Shown here piece after piece: positions 1 through 8,039 of a DNA stretch of 22,864 nt. The first letter of the stretch is position 1. Every line of letters starts with the position of its first letter. Source of the DNA: an uncultured Lachnospiraceae bacterium (GTDB lineage: Bacteria; Bacillota; Clostridia; Lachnospirales; Lachnospiraceae); assembly GCA_910577765.1 (NCBI GenBank), contig CAJTOV010000054.1:1-22864 (forward strand), in the 5' to 3' direction. Made by a program: the position numbers and the translations under genes. The notes under the pieces are model-generated. The model worked only from the letters and a program-made list of their open reading frames with translations, searched no databases and was not told the origin of the DNA.

Positions 1-204
1 ACTGGTCCCCAGGGTCCCGTAGGTGCCACGGGAACCACGGGAGCAGACGGCGCTACTGGTCCCCAGGGTCCTATAGGCGCCACGGGAGCCACGGGAGCAG
101 ACGGCCCCACTGGTCCCCAGGGTCCCGTAGGTGCCACCGGAGCCACCGGAGCAGACGGCGCCACTGGTCCCCAGGGTCCCGTAGGTGCGACCGGAGCCAC
201 CGGA
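1..204 (+). repeat. 54-bp tandem repeats coding 18-residue collagen units
   Basis: Units begin at 1, 55, 109 and 163, each opening ACTGGTCCCCAGGGTCC and encoding an 18-residue Gly-X-Y unit (TGPQGP, then VGATG or IGATG, then GADG). The first three are full length and the fourth diverges near its end. Differences are mostly third-position changes or Ala/Thr/Pro exchanges. The array probably extends upstream of the window. Such in-frame arrays commonly vary in copy number between strains. Confidence 0.9.
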
Positions 205-1116
205 GCCACCGGTCCAACCGGCCCACAAGGCCCTGCCGGAGCCGGGGTGAATACTGTGGAAGCCTATGTTCCGGGAAGCCCTTATCATGCTGGCAGAATG
301 TTATTTAGTGATGGAGCCTTATATCAGGTAGCAAGGGATAACCCAACTGGTTCCCCAGGAAATTCCCAGGACTTTGTACTGGTGACCACGGCAGGACCCA
401 CCGGTCCGGCAGGTCCCCAGGGCCTGGCAGGAGTCACCGGAGCCACGGGGCCTGCCGGCCCAGCCGGAGCCACGGGAGCCACCGGCCCCGAAGGCCCAGC
501 CGGAGCCACGGGAGCCACTGGTCCTGCCGGCCCAGCCGGAGCCACGGGAGCCACCGGCCCCGAAGGTCCAGCCGGAGCCATGGGAGCTACCGGCCCCGCA
601 GGCCCAGCCGGAGCCATGGGAGCTACCGGCCCCGCAGGTATCACCGGCCCCACCGGAGCTACCGGCCCCACTGGCCCCACCGGCCCTGCCGGAGCCGCCC
701 AGAATCTGGAGTTATATGCTGCCATGCACGAGCTGCCCCAGACACCGGGAGCCAATAAACCGTTGTCTTTTGAACGTAACCTGGCAAAAGCAGGGTCAGC
801 GATTGACTATTCGCCTGATACAAAATCCTTTATTCTGTCAGAAAGCGGGCTGTATGAGATTCATTATCAGTCCATGTGTTCCGGTGAGCCTTCCACAGAA
901 GCTAATAGCGTATTAGGTCTGATTATGATGGACAACGGTAATCCGGTCAAGGGCGGCATGAGTGCCGTCAGCATTAACTCATCTAAAGAATCGGTGCTTT
1001 TGACCCAAGTGGCAATCATCAATGTAACAGCTCCTCCAGCCAATATTTCGCTGATAACCGGCCATACCGGAGGTGCGTTCGGCAGCACGACGATCATCAT
1101 CCGGAAGCTGACCTGA
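1..1116 (+). CDS. Collagen-like Gly-X-Y repeat surface protein, 5' end outside window
   Basis: Reading frame 1 is open from the first base, so the visible 371 codons are the C-terminal part of a longer protein; the GTG at 247 is internal. Seen: a first Gly-X-Y block (about codons 1-82) rich in GATGATG and GPQGP, a non-collagen stretch of about 49 residues (codons 83-131) containing VEAYVPGSPYH and DFVLV, a second Gly-X-Y block (about codons 132-234), then a globular C-terminal domain of about 136 residues rich in beta-strand-like segments. This layout is that of BclA/BclC-like exosporium or cell-surface proteins, where the collagen part forms a trimeric stalk and the C-terminal C1q/TNF-like domain trimerises. 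Thr in the Y position is often glycosylated in such proteins. Spore versus vegetative surface cannot be decided because the N-terminal targeting region is missing. A 15-bp hairpin follows the stop. Confidence 0.85.
   Translation, partial: TGPQGPVGATGTTGADGATGPQGPIGATGATGADGPTGPQGPVGATGATGADGATGPQGPVGATGATGATGPTGPQGPAGAGVNTVEAYVPGSPYHAGRMLFSDGALYQVARDNPTGSPGNSQDFVLVTTAGPTGPAGPQGLAGVTGATGPAGPAGATGATGPEGPAGATGATGPAGPAGATGATGPEGPAGAMGATGPAGPAGAMGATGPAGITGPTGATGPTGPTGPAGAAQNLELYAAMHELPQTPGANKPLSFERNLAKAGSAIDYSPDTKSFILSESGLYEIHYQSMCSGEPSTEANSVLGLIMMDNGNPVKGGMSAVSINSSKESVLLTQVAIINVTAPPANISLITGHTGGAFGSTTIIIRKLT
448..663 (+). repeat. 36-bp tandem repeats coding 12-residue collagen units
   Basis: Six consecutive in-frame units start at 448, 484, 520, 556, 592 and 628. 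The first four alternate GPAGPAG and GPEGPAG openings; units end in ATGAT or AMGAT, and the last is diverged (GPAGITGPTGAT). The unit length and sequence differ from the 54-bp array at the window start, so the two collagen blocks expanded independently. Confidence 0.9.
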
Positions 1117-1136
1117 CAACTGAATAATCCTCAGCA

Positions 1137-1172
1137 GGGGCATACGTGACTCCAACCAGTCACGTATGCCCC
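1137..1172 (+). terminator. Perfect 15-bp hairpin after the collagen-like gene
   Basis: GGGGCATACGTGACT at 1137-1151 and its exact reverse complement at 1158-1172 flank a 6-base loop, 20 bases after the stop codon. It is placed like a transcription terminator, but the following bases (CTAAATCATTC) are not a T-run, so it may be a weak intrinsic terminator or an mRNA 3'-end stabiliser. The perfect stem is bidirectional. Confidence 0.5.
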
Positions 1173-1620
1173 CTAAATCATTCTACAAGTCCAAACAGCA
1201 GGCAGGGGAAAACGGAGACCGGAACCTGGACGCTTCCGACGGAGACGGGCTGGAAGCCAGTGTTTCCGGAGATGCTGGCCAGGCAATGGCCGAAGCAGGA
1301 GTGGATGTACCAGGCTTTGAAACCGGTTTTGTGGAAAACTATTTCAGAGTGTTCCGGAAGACCAATCTGGCAGGGATCTCGGGGATAGGAGCCTGCCCCG
1401 CAGTCCCCCGATGGTATCAATGCGGCTGTCAATCTCCGGAAGCAGGTCCGCCTGGTCGTAACCATATGTGTTATCTGCCATTTTCTGTTTCCAAACCCAT
1501 AGGGAAATGTTCTGTTTTCGCCCAGGTATACCGTGACAAACCAGGGCACCACGTGTTATACTTGGAGAAATCGCGGCTTTGTAATCATGAAGGGAAAGCA
1601 GGAAAGGCAGGGCGACCGGA
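1173..1620. other. Gene-poor stretch of about 450 bases
   Basis: Overlapping open frames occur on both strands here (for example 1166-1693 on + and 1178-1552 on -). None has a convincing ribosome binding site, recognisable motif or natural composition, and the + frame runs into the well-supported gene at 1621 in another frame. I see no tRNA-like fold or riboswitch I can name. The last 90 bases hold a candidate promoter. The rest could be a decayed gene, but I cannot identify a parent. Confidence 0.4.
1533..1562 (+). promoter_or_regulatory. Candidate sigma-A promoter of the binding protein/kinase/regulator operon
   Basis: GTGACA (1533-1538, 5 of 6 to TTGACA) and TATACT (1557-1562, 5 of 6 to TATAAT) are separated by 18 bases. 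Transcription would start near 1570, giving a leader of about 50 bases before the ATG at 1621. Confidence 0.5.
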
Positions 1621-2688
1621 ATGGAAGAATCAGCAGATAAAACCTGGAAAATCAGGCACACCCGGAAGCTGTGGATGGCAACGGTTATCCTGACAGCCGC
1701 CCTGGCGGCTCTCCTGGCTGCCAGCTTCTTTCTGCTTCCGGGCAGAGGCCAGGGACCGGCGGGCCAGAAGGGCCAGGCAGATTACGGCACCTACCAGTAC
1801 CAGATCGCCGTCATTTCCGATGAAACCGATACCTCCTTCTGGAAGGATGTGTACCAGGGGGCCGTGGAAGCCGGGGCCGGGTACGGAGCTTACGTGGAGC
1901 AGGTGGGAGACGGGCTGGCGGAGCCGTTCTCCATGGAGGATGCCATCAACATCGCTATCTATGAGCATGTGGACGGGATTCTTCTGCGGGCCGCGGAAGG
2001 GGAGAGAACCCGGGCCATGATCGACAAGGCATGCAGCCACGGGATTCCTGTGATTACCATGCAGAAGGATGTGCCCAGTTCCCGGCGTCAGGGCTTTGTG
2101 GGAATCAACGACTATTTCCTGGGCCAGGAGTACGGCAGACGGGTGCTGAAAATCGCCGATAAGAATACCCGGCTGGTGACCGTGCTCTTTCCCGGAGCCA
2201 GCTTTAATGAGACCAGCCGCAGCTGGTTTAAGCTGGGGATTGGGAATACGGTGCAGCAGGAGGCCATCCGGCTGGATTTTCAGATTATCTGGGATGACCG
2301 GGGCCTGAATAATGCGGAAGACGTGATCCACGATATGGCAGAGGGCCACATGGAACAGCCGGACATCCTGATCTGTCTGGATGAGGTGCTGACCCAGTCC
2401 GCCAGCCAGCTGATCCGGGACCGGGGGCTTTCCGGCAGTATCCGGATCATCGGCAGCTATGTCTCCGATGCCATCCTGAACGGGATTGAACAAGGATACA
2501 TTGACTCTGCCATTACCATTGACCCGGAGGCCATGGGGCGTATGAGCATGGATGCCCTGATGACCTACCGGCGCTACCATATGGTCAGCTATTATACCGA
2601 GGTGGACACCATGCTGGTGGACCGGGCCTCGGCCCCACAGTACAGAAGGGAGCACAGGGATGAGGAAGATGCGGATTCCGGGCAGTAA
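1621..2688 (+). CDS. Membrane-anchored sugar-type periplasmic binding protein (sensor partner)
   Basis: 355 residues. A short basic cytoplasmic tail is followed by one hydrophobic segment (about residues 18-40) with no lipobox cysteine, then a type I periplasmic binding fold (about residues 54-330) of the RbsB/LacI-like Peripla_BP_4 class: AVISDETDTSFWKDV opens the first lobe, and VDGILLRAAEG, GIPVITMQKDV and ILICLDEVLTQSASQ follow the family pattern. It should sit outside the membrane, anchored by its N-terminus. The last 29 bases overlap the downstream histidine kinase gene, so the two are translationally coupled. No sugar ABC permease or ATPase is nearby. I therefore infer that it presents ligand to the kinase rather than feeding its own transporter. 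The ligand is unknown; a sugar is suggested only by family. The acidic tail (RDEEDADSGQ) is unremarkable. Confidence 0.8.
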   Translation: MEESADKTWKIRHTRKLWMATVILTAALAALLAASFFLLPGRGQGPAGQKGQADYGTYQYQIAVISDETDTSFWKDVYQGAVEAGAGYGAYVEQVGDGLAEPFSMEDAINIAIYEHVDGILLRAAEGERTRAMIDKACSHGIPVITMQKDVPSSRRQGFVGINDYFLGQEYGRRVLKIADKNTRLVTVLFPGASFNETSRSWFKLGIGNTVQQEAIRLDFQIIWDDRGLNNAEDVIHDMAEGHMEQPDILICLDEVLTQSASQLIRDRGLSGSIRIIGSYVSDAILNGIEQGYIDSAITIDPEAMGRMSMDALMTYRRYHMVSYYTEVDTMLVDRASAPQYRREHRDEEDADSGQ

Positions 2689-4255
2689 GCTGTTTTTCGA
2701 CCAGTCCCTGCACACCAAGCTGATTCTGCCGGTGATTCTGACCATGGCCGTGTCCCTGGGGGTAAACTTGTTCCTGTTTGGCCGGATCAACACCACTGTG
2801 GAGAACCTGGACCAGGTATATGCCACCAATATCCGCTTAGGGGAGCTGGAGCGGCTTCTGACCCAGTTGGAGAGCAGTGTGTACCAGTATCTGAACATCC
2901 AGAGCCAGGATGCCCTGGAGACCTTTACCAGAAGCCGGGAAGCCTTCGGACAGATGATCGGGGAGATCGACGGAACCATCACCGACCACCCGGCCCGGCG
3001 GATGGAGCGCAACATCCGCAGCCTGGCCCTGTCCTATCTGGAACTGGCGGACCGGGCCATTGAGGCCAAGCAGACCCACCAGGTGGCTGCCTACAGGGAG
3101 CATTTTAAGGAGATCCAGCGGATCTACACCTATCTTCTGGCCTACATCCGGGGCCTGGATACCCTGCGGTTCAAAGCCAACTCGGAGAACTACGATGTCC
3201 TCTACCAGTACCTGCGTTATCTGGAGCTGTTCATGACCCTGGTGCTGATCCTGGTAACCGGCTGTCTCCTGGCCCTTGTCTATGCCATCACCGGAACCTT
3301 TATCCGGCCGCTGGAGAAGCTGGCCGGAAAAGCCAGGGAGGTGGGAAGAGGCAATTTCGGGATTGTCCTGGAGGAACCGGAAAGCGGGGATGAGGTGGGG
3401 ACGGTGACGGCGGCATTTAACCAGATGATCCGCAGCATCAACGACTATATCCGCAGAACCCGGGAGAGTATGGAGCTGGAGATCCAGATGAAGGAGCGGG
3501 AGCTGGCTATGGAAAACCTGCTTAAGGATGCCCAGTTAAAATATTACCAGGCCCAGATCAACCCCCATTTTCTCTTTAACACCTTAAATGCAGGGCAGCA
3601 GCTTGCCATGATGGAGGATGCGGAGCGGACCTATGTATTTATGGAAAATATGGCCTTTTTCTTCCGCTACCGGCTGAGAAAGAACGGGGAGGAATCCACC
3701 CTGCGCCAGGAGGTGGAGCTGATCGACAGCTACCTGTACATCATGAATGTCCGCTACTCCGGGGAGATTCACCTGGAAAAGGAGCTGGACGACCGGCTCC
3801 TTGACATGGCGTTCCCCGGCATGGTGCTTCAGCCGGTAATTGAAAATGCCTTAAACCACGGTCTGGGGGACGTGGAGTGGGAGAAGCGGGTCTGGTTCGG
3901 CGTGTGGCAGGACAACGGGGACGCTGTCATCTGCATCCGGGATAACGGTGCCGGGATTGAGGCCCAGGTTCTGGCGGAGCTTAACGGAACCGGGTCCCGT
4001 GTCCCGGGCCAGGAGGAAGGAGGCAGGTCCGGGGGTTCCGGGAAAGCGGCCGGCCCGGGAGGAACCGGTCCAGCCTTCTACCGGGAGCCACGGGATTCCG
4101 GCAATGGGATCGGCCTGGTCAATGTGCGGGAGCGGCTGCGGCTGTACTTTGACCGGACGGATGTCATGACCGTGGAAAGCGGCGGCCCGGGCCAGGGCAC
4201 CCAGGTGACCATCCGGGTTCCCCTGGTATTGCCTGGCGGAAATTCCGGTGAATAA
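2660..4255 (+). CDS. YesM-like sensor histidine kinase
   Basis: 531 residues. Order seen: N-terminal membrane segment (about residues 19-40), extracytoplasmic sensor part (about 41-185), second membrane segment (about 189-215), HAMP linker (about 212-270), LytS/YesM-type phosphoacceptor region with QINPHFLFNTLN (His303), and HATPase_c with N-box ENALNHG (about 395-401), G1 DNGAGI (428-433) and G2 GNGIGL (481-486). Substrates by family are ATP and its own His303, with transfer to the response regulator encoded next. Odd: about 40 Gly/Pro/Ser-rich residues lie between G1 and G2, a longer ATP-lid region than usual. The start at 2660 has AAGGGAG upstream; an alternative ATG lies 3 codons downstream. 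The gene overlaps the binding protein gene by 29 bases and is followed after 52 bases by the regulator. Confidence 0.9.
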   Translation: MRKMRIPGSKLFFDQSLHTKLILPVILTMAVSLGVNLFLFGRINTTVENLDQVYATNIRLGELERLLTQLESSVYQYLNIQSQDALETFTRSREAFGQMIGEIDGTITDHPARRMERNIRSLALSYLELADRAIEAKQTHQVAAYREHFKEIQRIYTYLLAYIRGLDTLRFKANSENYDVLYQYLRYLELFMTLVLILVTGCLLALVYAITGTFIRPLEKLAGKAREVGRGNFGIVLEEPESGDEVGTVTAAFNQMIRSINDYIRRTRESMELEIQMKERELAMENLLKDAQLKYYQAQINPHFLFNTLNAGQQLAMMEDAERTYVFMENMAFFFRYRLRKNGEESTLRQEVELIDSYLYIMNVRYSGEIHLEKELDDRLLDMAFPGMVLQPVIENALNHGLGDVEWEKRVWFGVWQDNGDAVICIRDNGAGIEAQVLAELNGTGSRVPGQEEGGRSGGSGKAAGPGGTGPAFYREPRDSGNGIGLVNVRERLRLYFDRTDVMTVESGGPGQGTQVTIRVPLVLPGGNSGE

Positions 4256-4294
4256 AGCACCTGCTGCCCGGGGAACCGGTTGAGAAAGGGAGAT

Positions 4295-4302
4295 GGAAGG
4301 AG
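4295..4302 (+). promoter_or_regulatory. Ribosome binding site choosing the response-regulator start
   Basis: GGAAGGAG ends 5 bases before the ATG at 4308 and overlaps the upstream in-frame ATG at 4293, arguing against use of the latter. Confidence 0.7.
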
Positions 4303-4307
4303 CGGCT

Positions 4308-5933
4308 ATGTACAGAATTCTGATTGCAGACGACGAGGGAATTGTCACAGACTCCCTCCAGTATATTATCCGGAAGAATTTCGGGGAGGAATTTGAGATT
4401 GCCATTGCCCGGAACGGACGTCAGGCCATTGAGGTGGCGGAGCGCTTCCAGCCGGACATTGCCCTTCTGGATATCCAGATGCCGGGGATCAACGGCCTTA
4501 AGGCCATGGAGGAAATCCGGGCCCAGAATCCAAAGGTCAAGGCCATGATCCTGACTGCCTACGACAACTTTGACTATGCCAAGGAGGCTCTGCGGCTGGG
4601 AGCGGTGGATTATCTCATGAAGCCCATCAATAAAAAGGTGATTGTGGAGCGGCTTACAGGCATTATCCACACCGTTGACCAGGAGCGGCAGAAGCGCAGG
4701 GACGATCTGCTGGCCAAGGAAAAGCTGGAGGCAGTGATTCCCATTATTGAGAACGGCTTTATCGTCAGCCTGATCACCCGCAATGAATACGAGGACAGCG
4801 GAGAGCAGTACCGCAGCCTGCTGCATCTGGAGGAGGACTACGGGATCATCATGGTTCTGGAATGGGGGGAGGGCAACGGCCAGGGCGCCATGGGCAACCC
4901 GGTAGGCTCCGGTGTCCGGGCACACCAGTACTATGACAACATGTCCCAGCAGATCAAGGTGTATTTTAAGGCCTGTGTCAGCAGCCTGATGGGCAACAAG
5001 ATCGTCTGTGTGATCCCTTCCCGCCAGGGACAGCTGGAGTATGCCAGCCGCCTTCAGATGATCGAGAAGGCCAGAAGCCTGGTCACCTCCTTAAAGCATA
5101 TGGTAGGGATTGATTTCAAGGCCGGGATCGGTTCCGTGTGTCCCTGGGAATCCATGTTGGATTCCTATCAGGAGGCCTTAAATGCCCTGCGCCACGGCAA
5201 GCGGAAGGTGACCCACATCGATGACCTGATTGTCAAGGACACCCAGGAGAAGCAGCGCCAGGCCATGGAGCAGATGGTGCTTAACGCGGTTCTGGGAGGC
5301 ATGGAGCAGGACGTCCGCCAGGAGGCCGCGGTCTTTGCCGGGTGGGTGTTAAAGCAGGAAGGCCATGGCTTCCAGGAGGTCCGTCTGCATCTGACCGAGC
5401 TTCTTTTGGTGGCCCGCCGCATGGTCCAGGAGCAGGGCAGCGACTGTCCCGGCGGTCCGGCGGCCATGAATGGGCTTCTGACTGCCGAAGACGGGGAGGA
5501 GCTGCGCCAGCGGTTTGTGTCCTCCATGATGGACCTGGCCCGGGCCGTGGTGATCCGCAGCCAGGAGCCGGACGGCATTATCACCCGGTCCCAGGAATAC
5601 ATAAGGCAGAACTTCCGCAAGGATCTTTCCCTGGAAGAGGTGGCCAGGGAGGCCGGCATCAGTCCCTACTATTTCAGCAAGCTGTTTAAGGAGGAAACCG
5701 GCGTGAATTTCAGCGAGTACCTGACCGGACTGAGAATCGAGACCGCCAGGCAGCTTCTCATGAACCGGGAGCTGAGCATCAAGCAGGTATGCGTGGATTC
5801 CGGCTACGCCAACCCCAACTATTTCAGCCGGATCTTCAAGAAATGGACCGGCATTACCCCTACGGAATTCCGGGACGGGTGTGTGGAAAGTGATCCGGGG
5901 CAGCATGGCAGGAGTGATGGAACAATATGCTGA
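4308..5933 (+). CDS. YesN-like response regulator with AraC DNA-binding domain
   Basis: 541 residues. N-terminal receiver domain (about 1-120) with acidic pocket D8/D9, phosphoacceptor D55 in LLDIQMPG and K105 in DYLMKP. A long middle region (about 125-425) is typical of YesN-type regulators. The C-terminal AraC/XylS double helix-turn-helix (about 430-535) contains LSLEEVAREAGISPYYFSKLF and SIKQVCVDSGYANPNYFSRIF. An in-frame ATG at 4293 exists, but GGAAGGAG at 4295-4302 fits the ATG at 4308, which also begins with the canonical YRILIADDE. The partner is the kinase immediately upstream. The probable target is the importer operon starting 180 bases downstream; this is inferred from position only. 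Confidence 0.9.
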   Translation: MYRILIADDEGIVTDSLQYIIRKNFGEEFEIAIARNGRQAIEVAERFQPDIALLDIQMPGINGLKAMEEIRAQNPKVKAMILTAYDNFDYAKEALRLGAVDYLMKPINKKVIVERLTGIIHTVDQERQKRRDDLLAKEKLEAVIPIIENGFIVSLITRNEYEDSGEQYRSLLHLEEDYGIIMVLEWGEGNGQGAMGNPVGSGVRAHQYYDNMSQQIKVYFKACVSSLMGNKIVCVIPSRQGQLEYASRLQMIEKARSLVTSLKHMVGIDFKAGIGSVCPWESMLDSYQEALNALRHGKRKVTHIDDLIVKDTQEKQRQAMEQMVLNAVLGGMEQDVRQEAAVFAGWVLKQEGHGFQEVRLHLTELLLVARRMVQEQGSDCPGGPAAMNGLLTAEDGEELRQRFVSSMMDLARAVVIRSQEPDGIITRSQEYIRQNFRKDLSLEEVAREAGISPYYFSKLFKEETGVNFSEYLTGLRIETARQLLMNRELSIKQVCVDSGYANPNYFSRIFKKWTGITPTEFRDGCVESDPGQHGRSDGTIC

Positions 5934-5957
5934 CCGCCCTGCTGAGGAACAACAAGC

Positions 5958-6056
5958 ATAGCACAAATTTGCAGCAAAATAATGCTATCATTTTCCCTCC
6001 GTAGATGGGAGGAAATGGAAATATGTAGCATTTTGCAAGTTTGTGCTATCTTTTTT
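5958..6056 (+). terminator. Long imperfect hairpin with T-run between regulator and importer operons
   Basis: ATAGCACAAATTTGCA (5958-5973) is matched at 15 of 16 bases by the reverse complement of TGCAAGTTTGTGCTAT (6034-6049). Inner segments also pair (AATGCTA with TAGCATT; CCCTCC with GGGAGG), giving a stem about 40 bases long with bulges and a short loop at about 6001-6006. T6 follows at 6051-6056. It is a good intrinsic terminator for the signalling operon. It is also the right place for a regulator operator or attenuator ahead of livH, or it could be a small dispersed palindromic repeat. Confidence 0.6.
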
Positions 6057-6095
6057 GTGTTAATCTATAGAAAAGTAATCAACTGCAAATTTCCA

Positions 6096-6105
6096 AGAGA
6101 GGAGG
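6096..6105 (+). promoter_or_regulatory. Ribosome binding site of livH
   Basis: AGAGAGGAGG lies 9 bases before ATG 6115. The in-frame TTG at 6109 is only 3 bases from it, so the ATG is preferred. Confidence 0.7.
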
Positions 6106-6114
6106 ATTTTGCTC

Positions 6115-6978
6115 ATGAGCATGTTTTTACAGGCTTGTGTCAACGGACTTTTGATGGGAGGCTTCTATTCCCTCATGGGCATGGGGCAGAACATCATCTT
6201 CGGTGTGATGAAGATCGTAAATTTCTGCCATGGGGAGATGCTGATGGCAGGTATGTATCTGACATTCATCCTCTATACATATTTCGGAATTGACCCTTAC
6301 CTGGCAGTGCCCATTGTGGCGGCGGTCATGTTCTGTCTGGGTTCCGTGATCCAGCACACCCTGATCACCCCGTCCTTAGGGACCAAAAGCTTCACCAACC
6401 TTCTGTTTCTCACGGTGGGGCTGGGCCTTCTGCTGTCCAACGGCGCCCTGGTAATCTTCGGTTCCGAGTACCGGTCCATCCGCACCGGCTACTCCCAGAC
6501 CTATATCCAGATGGGACCGGTGACCATGGCCCTGCCCAGACTGATCAGCTTTGGGGTGCTGATTGTGGTTACCATTGCCCTGTTTGCATTTCTTAAGTAT
6601 ACCACCATCGGCAAGCAGATCCGTGCCGTATCCCAGAATCCGGTGGGAGCGGAAGTGGTGGGAATTGATGTGAAGAAGATCTACATTCTGACCTACGGGC
6701 TGGGGGTTGCCCTGGCCGGTACAGCCGGAGCCCTGCTGACCCAGTTCTACACCATCTTCCCCACGGCGGGAGCCAGCTTCGGATTCCGTGCCCTGATCGT
6801 GGTGGTGGTGGGAGGCTTAGGCTCCATTCCTGGTGCATTTCTGGCCGGAATCTTTCTGGGGCTTCTGGAGACCATGAGTGCCCTGTTCATCAGTCCTTCT
6901 TACAGCGACCTGATCGTATTCATGACATTTATCGTGATTCTGGTAGTCCGCCAGACGATGATAGCGAGGAGGAAATAA
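6115..6978 (+). CDS. livH: HAAT-family ABC importer permease, LivH type
   Basis: 287 residues, normal LivH length, hydrophobic throughout with about eight membrane segments. Family marks seen: GGFYSLMGMGQNIIFG near the N-terminus followed by KIVNFCHGEMLMAG, which matches the conserved LivH NFAHGE region, and VVVVGGLGSIPGAFLAG near the C-terminus. It forms half of the membrane channel for substrate delivered by the lipoprotein binding protein. The next gene starts 1 base after its stop. Annotation as branched-chain amino acid permease rests on family; relatives also carry amides, urea or aromatic acids. Confidence 0.9.
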   Translation: MSMFLQACVNGLLMGGFYSLMGMGQNIIFGVMKIVNFCHGEMLMAGMYLTFILYTYFGIDPYLAVPIVAAVMFCLGSVIQHTLITPSLGTKSFTNLLFLTVGLGLLLSNGALVIFGSEYRSIRTGYSQTYIQMGPVTMALPRLISFGVLIVVTIALFAFLKYTTIGKQIRAVSQNPVGAEVVGIDVKKIYILTYGLGVALAGTAGALLTQFYTIFPTAGASFGFRALIVVVVGGLGSIPGAFLAGIFLGLLETMSALFISPSYSDLIVFMTFIVILVVRQTMIARRK

Positions 6979-6979
6979 T

Positions 6980-8038
6980 ATGGATCATAAGAAAGCCGTA
7001 CAGACATATCACCGGAACCTTGCTGTGGTGGTGGGGCTGATTCTTCTCAGCTTTGCCCTGATCCCCATGGTGGTGAAGTCTCCGTATATACTGAATATCT
7101 TTGTGCTGGTGTTTTATATGTCCACCCTGTCCATGGCCTGGAACCTGCTGGGGGGCATGACCGGACAGAATTCCCTGGGCCACGCGGCCTACATGGGACT
7201 GGGCGCCTATGCCTGCTGCCTGCTGGTGGTCAAGACCGGAGCCAATCCCTGGCTGGCCGGAATCTTCGGCATGGCGGTGGTGGGACTGGTGGCAGGAATT
7301 GTCTTTTATCCCTGCTTTATCCTGCGGGGGCCGTATTTTACCCTGGTGTCCATTGCCTTTGGCGAGTCCATCCGCCAGGTAATCATCAACTCCGCCTTCT
7401 TCGGACGGGCCAGCGGCGTAGGCCTTCCCTTTGGCAGCGATTCCTGGGTCCATTTCCGCTTTACCAGCAAGGTTCCCTACTACTATGTGGGGCTGGTAAT
7501 GATGATCGGCGTATATCTGGTCATGAAGAAGATCGACCGTTCCAAAATGGGCTTTGCCTTAAAGACCATCCGGGAGGACGAGGACGCGGCAGCAGCCATC
7601 GGTATCAATCCTACCCGGTACAAGATCCTGGCCGTGGTGATCTCTGCTATGGTGGCCGGGCTGGTGGGCTTCTTCTATGCCAGCTATATCCGCTACATTG
7701 ACCCGGAGCTGATGATCCAGGCCAAGTCCACCGAATCGGTGCTTCCGGCCATTGTAGGCGGGGCGGCTTATGTGGAAGGCCCTATTATTGGCGGCCTGAT
7801 CATGATCCCCCTGTCCGAGTATCTGCGGGCCAATTTCAGTGCCATCCTGCCCGGCATCAACATGCTGATGTACGCGGTGGCCCTTCTGGTGGTGATCCGG
7901 TTCCGGCCTGCGGGAATCCTGGGCTGGTACATGAACAGCCGGACCAAAGCATTTATTGACGAAAAAATATTACGTAAACCTCCCCTGGAAGTTCTGGAGG
8001 AGGTTGAGATGATGGGATACCGGAAGGGGGAGGCGTAA
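6980..8038 (+). CDS. livM: HAAT-family ABC importer permease, LivM type
   Basis: 352 residues. It has multiple membrane segments and the conserved LivM motif GQNSLGHAAYMGLGAYA (about 57-73), the cytoplasmic coupling region KTIREDEDAAAAIGINPTRYK and the C-terminal RFRPAGILG. It pairs with LivH to form the channel. The ribosome binding site GAGGAGG lies in the last codons of livH. Its stop is 1 base before the livG start, so translation is tightly coupled. A C-terminal extension of about 40 residues after the last membrane segment is charged and cytoplasmic. Confidence 0.9.
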   Translation: MDHKKAVQTYHRNLAVVVGLILLSFALIPMVVKSPYILNIFVLVFYMSTLSMAWNLLGGMTGQNSLGHAAYMGLGAYACCLLVVKTGANPWLAGIFGMAVVGLVAGIVFYPCFILRGPYFTLVSIAFGESIRQVIINSAFFGRASGVGLPFGSDSWVHFRFTSKVPYYYVGLVMMIGVYLVMKKIDRSKMGFALKTIREDEDAAAAIGINPTRYKILAVVISAMVAGLVGFFYASYIRYIDPELMIQAKSTESVLPAIVGGAAYVEGPIIGGLIMIPLSEYLRANFSAILPGINMLMYAVALLVVIRFRPAGILGWYMNSRTKAFIDEKILRKPPLEVLEEVEMMGYRKGEA

Positions 8039-8039
8039 T

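Noticed and set aside
1..204. CRISPR-like array
   Set aside because: The repeats are contiguous, in frame and code Gly-X-Y units; there are no spacers.
324..755. Minus-strand Pro/Ala/Val repeat frame opposite the collagen blocks
   Set aside because: It is the automatic mirror of Gly-X-Y codons, not an independent gene.
1166..1693. 175-codon plus-strand frame after the collagen-like gene
   Set aside because: The first ATG lies inside the hairpin stem, no ribosome binding site is present, the frame overlaps the well-supported start at 1621, and no domain is recognisable.
1630..3015. Long minus-strand open frame (461 codons) opposite the binding protein and kinase genes
   Set aside because: It lies fully antisense to two genes with clear domains, spans their junction, and has His/Pro/Gly-rich composition typical of GC-rich antisense frames.
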